Source: Ignelater luminosus (lineage: Eukaryota > Arthropoda > Insecta > Coleoptera > Elateridae). Taken from it: 64,000 nt of DNA. Numbering within the stretch: the stretch's first letter is position 1; the number at the start of each line of letters is the position of its first letter. The translations under genes were made by a program, and so were the position numbers. The stretch lies in contig VTPC01090558.1 of assembly GCA_011009095.1 (NCBI GenBank), forward strand, positions 1,115-65,114, read 5' to 3'. Shown piece after piece: positions 37,363 to 47,347 of the stretch. Under the pieces are notes generated by a model, which was not told the DNA's origin, searched no databases, and saw only the letters and a program-made list of their open reading frames with translations.

Positions 37363-37814
37363 GTTAAAAACGGGTGCTACATACCAAGTGGCACCAAATG
37401 GCTCTCCTTCCCATTAGTACTCAGGGCACGTGTCCTGCCTACCACACCCTAAATACGCCACTGCATTAATGTTAGGATAAAAAAAGTATGTACTACAGGA
37501 TGTTAGATGTTAGTTTACGGTGCTTCTAATAATTCCACAGTTATTATATTTACTTAAAAGGAGAGAAAAGTGAGCTTAACAAATAAATTCAACGGCTATT
37601 GGTTGCTGGTAGTCAATTTCCATAAATTATTATACCGTATAGCTCATCTTTAGTGTACAGTTTTTTATAATTTTTATTTATATTTTTAATCAATGTAATA
37701 TTATTTTATTATTAAGATTTTTTGATGGTTTTGAATTTTGGCTGCCCCAAAAATTTGGCTGCCTTTGGGCGGCTGCCCGCTCGCCCTACCAGTTACGCCG
37801 GCCCTGTTCGTGAG

Positions 37815-39386
37815 TAAAGTAGACAATTTTGATGCTTTCTTAATTTAGCGAGATACACACTTTCAAAGCAATGATTAAATTTGGCTTCGTATGTATGCTG
37901 CAAAAGCATTATCTTTCAAGTATTATTTATAACACAATGTATTGTAATATGCATAAATTAATTACGAATACTAATTTTTGAATGTTTAGTTGTAAATAAC
38001 AATAAATTTAAATTTCATTCTTTCTAGATTCATTTTTTAGAGTTTTGACCGCTTTTTCTGCTTTCCGACCACTGTGCGCAGTCGTCTAAATTAAGATTCT
38101 GTGGAGCAAAAAGTCAAAAAATAAACTTGCACAAGCAACTTTACCGCGTGTTGGATAGTCTTATAATGTCCAAATAGACCATAACAGGCCCTTTTTTTTT
38201 ATTTTTGCAAGACTAGAAATCATAAAACATCTCAGGTTACCTCACCAAACTAGCATAACATTTTAAAGACATATGTTTCTATAATTTGGTGTAAATATTA
38301 CGTTAGCCTCAGTTCACCAATGAGTGAAACCGATTCTTCTTTGTTCTAATTACATCAAAAGAAACGCTGTTCTTCCCCTGCCGAAAGATACTAAAGATCT
38401 TATAGTACAATCGAATGACAAAGAGAACAGTGAAGTGTATGAGGAGCAAGACGGCGACAAACACATTACTGAAGAAGAAACCGATTTTAAAGATACAAAA
38501 TTATTTCTGTATGACGTTTCGAACACAGGTTACAGTAACCATACCTTGTTTGACTAATTTATCTTAATTTAAACGTTCTTAGTTTACCCTTTACTTATTT
38601 TTTGTAAGGTTTTATAGTTTATTAAATTGTGTTTCTTATTCGTATCTAATTTCTGTATTGCAGTAACAAAAATCAGTTATGTTTTAATTAAATAAAGTTA
38701 ATCACGTCGATGTCTAACCTAAAAATAATTTTAGACATTCATATATCAAATTGCCATAATACAGGCTATCTCTGATATGTATCTGTAATCACATATAGAT
38801 TAGTTAAGTATAAATCTCTTAACTATATCAACAAACATAACAAGTAAATAAAAAAAAAGGAATACGTAATAAGTAACTTTTTAATTATTTTACCACAGGA
38901 ATTTCTATTTTTGAATTTTCTGATTATTTGCATGAACAAGATAAATGTCAAAGTTCCTTAAGCATAGCAGAAAAATGATCTGAAATTATCAAAACAATAT
39001 AATAAAATACGCTTTAGGTGTATATTCATCAAGGTTATTTCAGCATGTCTTGTGTGATTCATGTTAAGTGATTTGCATATGTTTACCAGATTAGTGGTAA
39101 ATCTATAAACGTCCATAAACTTTGCGTTATGGTTAAAATAATATCCTAAACGAGTTTCAGGTCGACTAATGTGGGCGGTTAGGCCGTGTTTTATCTTAAG
39201 TTGCAAACATATTCAAGAATGAAAGCGTTGGATGTCCGATTAAAATGTAAATTAACTAAAATTTGCAGTGTTACATTGTTTCTGATTTATGTTAGTAAAA
39301 GATTAGAATGAAAATAAATAAATAAATAAGTAGAATTTACATTGTATTAGCGAAACACTGAAAAAGGATAAGAACAAATTAGGATA
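37815..39386. other. Intergenic DNA
   Basis: Mostly AT-rich. An open frame at 38324-38557 (+) encodes an acidic 77-residue peptide (EEQDGDKHITEEETDFKD region) with coding-like composition. It has no recognisable domain, promoter or partner exon, so I do not call it a gene. Confidence 0.35.
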
Positions 39387-39853
39387 GATTCCTGATGACT
39401 AGGACAAGTATTCTTCCAAATGACACTTTAGTCGATTCGTCTTAGTTGCAGAGTTATCGGCCTTCAAAGTTGTGCGCGGACATATTAACTTTTGAATGTA
39501 TCATCGTTATTTGTGAAGATATCAAAAGCTCTTATTAATAAAAGTTCCTGGGAATTGCTTTCCGAGTGTTCTAAACGTACATCCAATCATTCAGGGTGTA
39601 CTGTCTAGATAAGATACCTAAAGTAGTACGAAAAAGAAAAGTACACTTGATATTCCACGTATTTCAACTACGGGGTACACCCTGTATAAGCAAAAGTAGT
39701 TTTAAAATGTGCAGAAGACATTTGCTTAAACTTTTCTTAGTAAGAAATTTTTAATATGTTCACAAATAACGACGATACAACCAAAAGTTAACATGCAACT
39801 TTGAAGGCCGATATTTCTGTAATTAGGACGAATCTTTTTAGTCATCAGGAATT
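39387..39853. mobile_element. Palindromic MITE-like element
   Basis: The arms 39387-39530 and 39740-39853 are inverted (shared blocks TCCTGATGACTA, TCGGCCTTCAAAGTT, TTAACTTTTG and CGTTATTTGTGAA). The centre carries its own inverted pair, CAGGGTGTACTG (about 39593) and GGGTACACCCTG (about 39674). Non-coding. Confidence 0.7.
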
Positions 39854-41008
39854 TACCGTATAAGTTTGTCAGTGTTATTTATTTACACCCATAGCAGCTA
39901 AATTTGCTTTTGAAATCATTTAATAAAGTATTTTAACACACGACGCTCAATTTTTCGCTAATGAATGAATGAATACAAGAGAAAATGTGTTACACCAGTT
40001 TAGGAAAATGACATGATTAATAAAACCTACGATGTTTACGTTCCATATATTTGCTTGCTTCTTATTGCTTATTACGTTTATTACGTACCCCCCAGATCCT
40101 TCACCTTTTGCCCCATAGTGTGAATGTTGAGGTTAGCTATTGTTGAATTCTAAAAACTATGCGTTTGTTTCCATTTCTGTTTTTATTTTTTCACCTTCGT
40201 TTACTTTACTATCGACAACTAATCTTTCCCTAACTGTTGTTTTTTTCAATTGGTTAATTGAAAACTATTTTATCAAGAAGGTTTCTTCTTTGTTCTAAAA
40301 CAGTAAGGATTATTTTTTTCTTGATCTTTTTCATTGTTTTGTTTTAAACAAATAAAGGTTTGCGATCTTTCTAATTATTTAAAGAAAAATTTATTTAATA
40401 CCTACTCTTGTTATACTATCTAAACCGATGCAATAAGTTGCTAATTTAATTAAGCTTTTCACTTATTAATATTATCCCTGCGACGTCATTCTTCGGTAAC
40501 TTATTTGAATGTAAAGTCAAGCCCACATTTTTTCGCAATATGAACATAGTTCGTTTGAATTACAACATCCATTAATGTAACTAAAACTTCTTCCATCCAC
40601 CTCCGCGAAATTTATTCATATATTCAACTATCCAACGTCTTTTATTATAATTTTGACCAATAATTAGGACATTTACATGTCTAAAGTTTTTTGCATTTAA
40701 CTTAAAACAAACTTTCACACATCACTTTATTTTATGAATGGAATACATAAATTTTATTTAAAAGTAATAGTAAGATGCTTACGTTCATTTAATGAATTAC
40801 TGTTTGATAAGTATTAAGTACTTTTTCGTGATTTTAAATTTTACAAGACTGTAATTAAGCATAGAAAGTTGATTGAAATAATAATTTAATTTTAAAATGA
40901 ATTTCACCAAAGTGGTTTATAAGATATTGGTTTATCATTAAGTTGTGTAGTCCCTAAAACATGCTGTTTTGGTATTACGCAAAACGTAAGTTGATGGCAA
41001 TACCGTAG
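39854..41008. other. Intergenic AT-rich DNA
   Basis: No gene, RNA or mobile element was recognised. The open frame extending across 40904-41347 on the minus strand overlaps mariner DNA and is not convincing. Confidence 0.4.
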
Positions 41009-41201
41009 TTGCCGCGCCGAACAGATACGGTAATTGCGTGCAAGGGAAAACTTCCTCAAGTTACCAAGTTGTCTACAATATAAGTAATGTGGACACTGTA
41101 TATGTGTTCTGTGAGACAACTTACCAACTTGGGGGAATTCTCCCTTTTTGTGAATATTACGAAGATTGTACGCGATTACTCTTATCTGTTCGTCGCGGCA
41201 A
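41009..41201. mobile_element. Hairpin MITE beside mariner copy 2
   Basis: 41009-41073 and 41115-41201 are inverted copies (TTGCCGCG, CGAACAGATA, AAGTTACCAAGTTGTC and their complements) around a 41-nt loop. The mariner element begins three bases beyond the right arm. Confidence 0.75.
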
Positions 41202-41204
41202 GTA

Positions 41205-42509
41205 AAGGGTTTTCCAATAAGAGGTGTTATTTTGAATAGCCCGCTATTTCGGTAGATGTCACTTTTGAAGCTATCATTTTTTGACATTTGACAAGTAGAA
41301 ACTACGCCATTAATAAATATGGAACGATACACGCTCCAACAACGCATTGAAATTATTAAAATTCACTATAAAAATGGTGAAAATTTGGCAGAGACGGTTC
41401 GTAAAACTCGAACATTTTTGGGTCACCGTGAAGCACCTTGTCGGACCGCAATACAGAAATTGGTGAAAAAATTCGAGCTCTTGGGACAAGTTAGTGATGT
41501 GAAGAATAAAACCCGTGCACGTCGCTCAAGAACAGCCGAGAATATTGCTGTTGTAGCCGAAAGTGTTAAAGAAAACCCAGGTTTGTCCATTCCTCGTCGT
41601 TCTTTGGAATTAGCCATTCCACAAACGTCATTACACCGTATTTTGCATAAAGATTTGGGTCTTAAGGCTTATAAAGTCCAGTTAACACAAGAACTCAAGC
41701 CGGCCGATCATCAACAACGTCGTGTCTTTGCTGATTGGGTCGTTGAAATGCATGAAAATGATCCAGAATTCCATCGAAAAATCATCTTGAGTGATGAGGC
41801 CCATTTCCACCTCGGTGGCTTCGTCAACAAGCAAAATTGTCGGATCTGGGGCTCAGAAAATCCAAGAGTTATTGTTGAAAAGTCTCTCTATCCTCAACGT
41901 GTGACTGTTTGGTGCGGTTTATGGTCCGGCGGAGTCATTGGACCTTAATTTTTCGAAAATGAGGCTGGAGCAACAGTTACGGTGACTGGATTGCGCTATC
42001 GAGAGATGATTAACGATTTTTTATGGCCGGAATTGGATGGTATTGATCTGGACAACGTTTACTTTCAACAAGACGGCGCTACGTGCCACACAAGCAACGA
42101 AACCATTGATCTTTTACGGAAAAAGTTTCCGGACCGTGTTATCTCTCGAAGAGGTGATCACAATTGGCCACCGAGATCTTGTGATTTAACACCTTGCGAC
42201 TTCTTTCTTTGGGGCCACGTGAAAGAGAAGGTCTACGCCAACAGCCCAGCGTCGATTCAAGACCTCAAAGATGGAATTCGTGAGGCTATCGAGGACATAG
42301 GGCAGCCACTTTGCGATTTGGTTATGGAAAATTTCATGAAAAGGATATTGTCCTGTAAGCGTGGTCGTGGTGGTCATTTGCCTGATGTTATTTTCCACTA
42401 TTAACGGCATACCTTCCTCTTTATAATGAAATAAACATCCGATCATTTATATTAAAAAATGGCACTTTTCTTTGAATATCAAAATAACACCTCTTATTGG
42501 AAAACCCTT
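41205..42509 (+). mobile_element. Mariner transposon, DD41D (rosa-like), copy 2
   Basis: The element is 1305 bp with 31-bp inverted termini (outer end AAGGGTTTTCCAATAAGAGG) that match perfectly by eye, flanked by TA at 41203-41204 and 42510-42511. Its content is one transposase frame with a single stop. Confidence 0.93.
41319..42404 (+). pseudogene. DD41D mariner transposase with one in-frame stop
   Basis: The frame is colinear from the ATG to the final TAA and is interrupted once, by TAA at 41946-41948 after GVIGP. The N-terminal HTH lies in roughly the first 110 residues. The catalytic triad is visible: ILSDEAHF, QQDGATCH and LTPCDFFLWG, with 41 residues between the second and third Asp. 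That spacing marks the rosa-like DD41D lineage, distinct from the DD34D copies on either side. It is the best-preserved transposase in the window. Confidence 0.9.
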
Positions 42510-42511
42510 TA

Positions 42512-44975
42512 TAATAGCTATATTCAGAAATCAAAACCGTAATTTAAGCACTCAACTAATGAGATTAACTTAAGAGTTCTAACACTTACATTATTACGAA
42601 CTGCGTAACTATTTCATTCTAATAGCTTAACCAATAGGTAGTTTATTTAAAAAACAGCAAATTGAAACAAAAGTTAGGTCATAAATAGAACAGCTAATAC
42701 TTATGTACAGCATTAGGTTGTATAAATTTATTGGAGCAAGTTACAAATCAAGTTTCAGATAAATGAGATGAATATGAAAATCTAACATGTGTATAGTAAT
42801 AAAAACACGCTATTTATGCAAAGTAATTATGTAGCGTACCTAATTTGAAAGAAATTAGTTGGACATTTCCACATTGGCATATTTATGTTATAGTTCGTTG
42901 TTTCTAAAATATATAAATAGGAATTTACAAAATTTTGTTGGTAATTGGTGTTAGACAGTTTCCTAGCTTTCGGTCAATAAAATTTCTTTTGAATTGTATT
43001 TACATTTATTCTGAACGTTTCGGCACACTACATCCCATTATCAACAGATCTTCTCCTAATTATTATAGTTAGATTCTGTTCTACTTACTTACTATTAAAT
43101 TAATTAAAATGTTGTTTGTTATATTGTTAAAGCACTATTTCAGTATTAATATATTTGGTTTTTGTGGATTATCAGTGCCATATAAACTGTCAGAGCACCC
43201 CAAGGCCTATTATACGTAAGCGCTCTTAATCAGACATGGGGGGGGGGGCGTACCTCGGGTGCCTTGCTGGGAAGGCTGTAGGTATCTTTTTTAAACCAAA
43301 AAACAACAACAAAACAATTGTTCACATGTCAACCTATCAGGAGCTCTTTCATTGGTAGCACGGCAGTCCCCTATCTGTTCCTGGTCACAATCAGCATCAT
43401 AAGTTTTCTGGATAATCGGCAACAAATATCATTTTCCATAAATGCAGCATTTTAAATTAAAGTACACTCTTTGCTACCGACTAACCGCAATGCCAAATTT
43501 AATTCAAAATTTTCCAAAAAGCGATTATGGGATTTAATAAAACCTTTTCGATCGAACGACAAAAAGACATGCCCAATTGATAAATTGCTGAAAGGGAAAG
43601 TACGTATATGAAGTTCTTAGAATGCCTTCGTACCATGGTCAGTATAACTCTATTGAAATGGCATGGGCTATTGTAAGTCTTATTACAATAAGCACATACG
43701 CTCTAGAACACCTCCGTCTAGAATCTATGGCTTGAGTCTCTCTCAAAATGTTCTTTAGATTTCTGTGATCACTGCAAAAAATTTATTTTGGCTGGCTGAA
43801 AAAACATATGGGGTATTTTTCGTTTCAATATATTCCTTCTTTTATTATTTCGCTTGCAGAATCTGATTCTGCAGAGGCAAACTCCCACGTACTAACTATT
43901 TGGCATCAAAATTTTAGTATATCATCACAATCACCCTTTGGAAACAACTTTGTACAACAAATACATGATTATTAGAGGTCTTTATTACTTGCAATGAAAC
44001 CCAGAAAGATGCTGTGCAGGTGTTGGCATCCTTAGAGGAAGTTTCCACAGCAGAATGGAAGCGTGGTATCGTTACAACCCCTAATCGTCTAACAAAGAAA
44101 CAGTACTAGAGACACTCTACTGCGTAACATTCTTATCAGTGGACCATTTGTAAAACCACAACTTTGATCGTTAATCTCCAAACACATTAGCAAACTTAAG
44201 TTTCATTAATTTTTCAAGAATTAATTCTTGAAAGTCGTCTATTTAGTAGAATTTTTGTGATCATGATGCAAATACCGTATGTTACAGTTATTATTAGACA
44301 AATGTAAATAATACATTATTAGTAAAGATTTTTTTAAAATTATGTTTTTAGCTGTACTCTTAAAGCAATACAAAGCATGAAACTTTTAATAACGTTTTCC
44401 GCCAAACGACAAAGAGAGCCTGTGAAGAATGGCATGCTCTGCCCATAGGGATAGTTTATCTAATGATTTGTAGGGTATTTTCTAATTTCTATATTGGCGA
44501 TTTGAAAAATTAATCACGTGAACTTGATACCGATTTGCTTATTCCAGGTTTATTCACAGGTTAATTCCATAATTAATTCCTCGTGTGAGCGCTTGTGAAG
44601 TGGGTGAGATTAGGTGCTTTATTTTCGATTTTCCTATTCTTTGTTTTTCTTTATATTAGGTTGTATCTTTATTAGCGCAGTTTTTGACTTGGGTTCTATA
44701 TACTGCTTTATATGTATTTGTAGATTTTTTATCTTTACCATTGTCGTATTGTTTCTTAGCTTATAGTGTTGTTGGTTAGGTTTCTTCACAATACAAGAGC
44801 CACTGACAGGAAAAGAAGACCTGAATTCTGACTTTCTGGCGTTGTTACACATCGACCTAGAAAGGTATCTAGGTACTCTGGTGAAAATCTCAACAAACTA
44901 GGTGTGGGCATGCGCTCGTAATGAAAATTATGAAAAAGTCTAGTTTTTCCACGAATCCTAACTATCTGGCATTTA
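42512..44975. other. Intergenic DNA
   Basis: No supported gene. It contains a G11 homopolymer at 43238-43248, unusual in this AT-rich context. Minus-strand open frames near 44634-45046 show no family resemblance and partly overlap mariner copy 3. Confidence 0.4.
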
Positions 44976-44977
44976 TA

Positions 44978-46241
44978 CGAGGGCGGTTCAGTAAGTACCC
45001 GTGTTTGACGACAGAAGGCGTTCCTGAGGGAAGTTGGTGTTATCATCGTGTGCTGCCATCTATCAAACGACGGTATAACAAATTGCAGACTGATTGATAG
45101 GTTAGTTTGGATTTGACAGCCATTTGAGTAAGACGTGTTTCGTGATTTTAGCTAAGATGGAAAAAGAGCAGTATCGTTCGGTAATTCGCTTTCTGTTTTT
45201 GGATGGGAAAAAATGCGAGGAGATAAAAGCAAAGTTGGATGCTGTTTATGGGGACACTTCGCCATCTATGACCACAGTTAGATATTGGTTCAACGAATTT
45301 AAACGTGAGCGAACATCCGTTTTTGATGAGGAGCGAGGAAATCATTCAAAAAGTCCACGACATGATTCTCGCTGATCGACGAACGAAAGTGCGTGAAGTA
45401 GCAGAGGCCGTAGGTGTGTCGACCGGAACGGCAATTAATATTTTACATGATAAGTTGGCGATGAAAAAATTGTCGACGCGATGGGTGCCGCGATTGCTAA
45501 CGGTGGACAACAAGCGGATGCGGCTGTTAACTTCGAAGCAGTGTTTGGAGCAATTTAAGCAAAATCCGAAGGAGTTTTTGCGTCGAGTTGTCACCGTTGA
45601 TGAAACCTGGATTCATCATTACACACCAGAAACTAAGCAACAATCAAAACAATGGATTTCTCCCGGTGAATCTGCTCCAAAGAAGGCGAAGATGGTTTCA
45701 TCGGCCGGAAAGGTCATGGCGACGATTTTTTGGGATGCGAACGGCGTCATCCTCATGGATTTTTTAGAAAAAGGAAGAACGATCACTGGACAATACTACA
45801 GCGAGTTATTAGACAGCTTCGACAAAAAATTGAAGGAGACACGGCCGCATTTGGCGAAAAAGAAGGTGCTGTTTCACCACGATAACGCACCAGCACATTC
45901 ATCCGGAGTTGTCGCCGCCAAACTGCATGAATTGCGTTATGAATTGCTGCCGCACCCCCCCGTATTCACCCGATCTGGCTCCCTGCGACTTTTTCTTGTT
46001 TCCTAACATGAAGAAATGGCTCGCGGGAAAAAAATTTAGCTCAAACGAGGAAGTCATCGCCGAGATAGAGGCGTATTTTGGAGAGTTCGACAAATCCTAT
46101 TTTTTGGAGGGGTTAAAAAATGGCAGGAACGTTGGGAGAAGTGTATATTTATAAAAGGAGACTATGTTGAAAAATAAAAAAAAATTTTTGAAAAAAATTG
46201 TGTCTTCATTTCTAACACGGGTACTTATTAAACCGCCCTCG
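44978..46241 (+). mobile_element. Mariner transposon, DD34D, copy 3
   Basis: The element is 1264 bp. Its termini, CGAGGGCGGTTCAGTAAGTA at the left and an inverted copy at the right with two or three mismatches in 28 bp, are flanked by TA (44976-44977, 46242-46243). The TIRs differ from those of the other two mariners, so this is a separate subfamily. Confidence 0.93.
45157..46154 (+). pseudogene. Mariner transposase, DD34D, frameshifted
   Basis: The N-terminal HTH segment opens at 45157 (MEKEQYRSVIRF). A shift near 45330 moves to the frame that carries VTVDETWIHH and HHDNAPAH. A second shift at a C-run near 45955 moves to PYSPDLAPCDFFLF, with 34 residues between the second and third Asp. All catalytic residues are present, but the frames are split in three. 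Confidence 0.9.
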
Positions 46242-46243
46242 TA

Positions 46244-47347
46244 AATTTTCGTAGTGGTGAAAATGCCAGAACGCTAGACATGGGCGGTTCCATGTAAAAC
46301 ACGAAAAACCGCAAACGGAAAATATCACTTACCGTACCCAATTCTAACCACTTGAAATTTGCATTATTTTATCAGTCTTTTTATCCTAATCCCTAAAATC
46401 AAAACGCCAGAAGACCAAGTGTGGGCTTTGTTTCTTTAATTAACATTTTATGCAAAAAAGTTCACTTTTTTCAGTTTCTTCCAGATTTTTAGAAAATCGT
46501 AAAAATATGCTTTAGAATTTCGTTGCGTATTATTAAAAGTTTGTATAATACGAATTTCGGAACGCCAGAAAGGTACGCCCCTTCCTATGGCTAAGGATGC
46601 CCATTCATTTGCAAAATTTCATCCCCCAGATTTCCTTAAATTCGTATTGCCCTGAATGGGCACTGTTGGGCAGTATCTAGATAAAGAGTAATTTAGATAC
46701 TATCTAGATACTAAGTATGGTATCTTATTCGATATTCAGATACCAAAATGTATAGATACATAGATAGTTTTTCGGTATAATACCCTGTATGTAGTTTTGA
46801 GGATGCTAATAAAATCTTACGTGGTACCAAGTACCCCCTGACCTCCCCTGGCTACCCAGAAAGTACTAGCTTAGCACCTTTTGGCTGTGGCCCGGCTTCT
46901 CATTACGGTGTTTTCACTTTTTCAACAGCTATGCAACTTTTCTAGATAAACTTAAAGATTAGATGTAATTGTATGTAGAAAACTAGAAAGTGATTAGAAT
47001 TAATAATATTTTAATTTACATAACAGTTTGTATAACAAGCTGATGTGATAAACTGATAACAAATAAAATAGAATGGTGTAAAATAGGTAATAGAAATTTT
47101 AGTAGTGCCACCTTTGAAATAGTAGACTTAACAGTGGTAGTCAGTGTGGTAGTGTCATCTATCAGTAAGTGTCTCATAACTCTATTGATTTTTCTTCTTT
47201 GTAACCCTGCCGGCAAAATTGATAAGTAACAAAATTTCATCACACACAAAAGCACCGAAAAGCCAAGCCGACCACCATTTTAACGGGCACTTTATAGATT
47301 TTCCGTGTTTGTGAGCAAATCTCCATTTAAGTTCGTAACTAAACGAA
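46244..47347. other. Spacer upstream of the zinc-finger gene
   Basis: Contains loosely repeated ACGCCAGAA-type motifs (near 46267, 46404 and 46561) and a degenerate TATCTAGATAC-rich stretch at 46670-46760. No gene. The 5' UTR of the zinc-finger gene probably starts in the last few hundred bases. Confidence 0.4.

Larger units (their letters stand above)
35554..37806 (-). mobile_element. hAT transposon relic with 8-bp duplication
   Basis: The TIRs start CAGGACCGGCG (35554) and, reversed, CAGGGCCGGCG (ending 37806). Both are flanked by the identical 8-mer TTCGTGAG (35546-35553, 37807-37814), a hAT hallmark. Minus-strand coding remnants fill the interior. Confidence 0.93.

Noticed and set aside
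38324-38557. Acidic 77-codon frame that could be an exon
   Set aside because: Composition is coding-like, but no domain, no flanking exons and no promoter were found; kept only as a note.
40904-41347. 147-codon minus-strand frame
   Set aside because: It runs through the hairpin MITE and the mariner terminus, so it is an accidental frame across two mobile elements.
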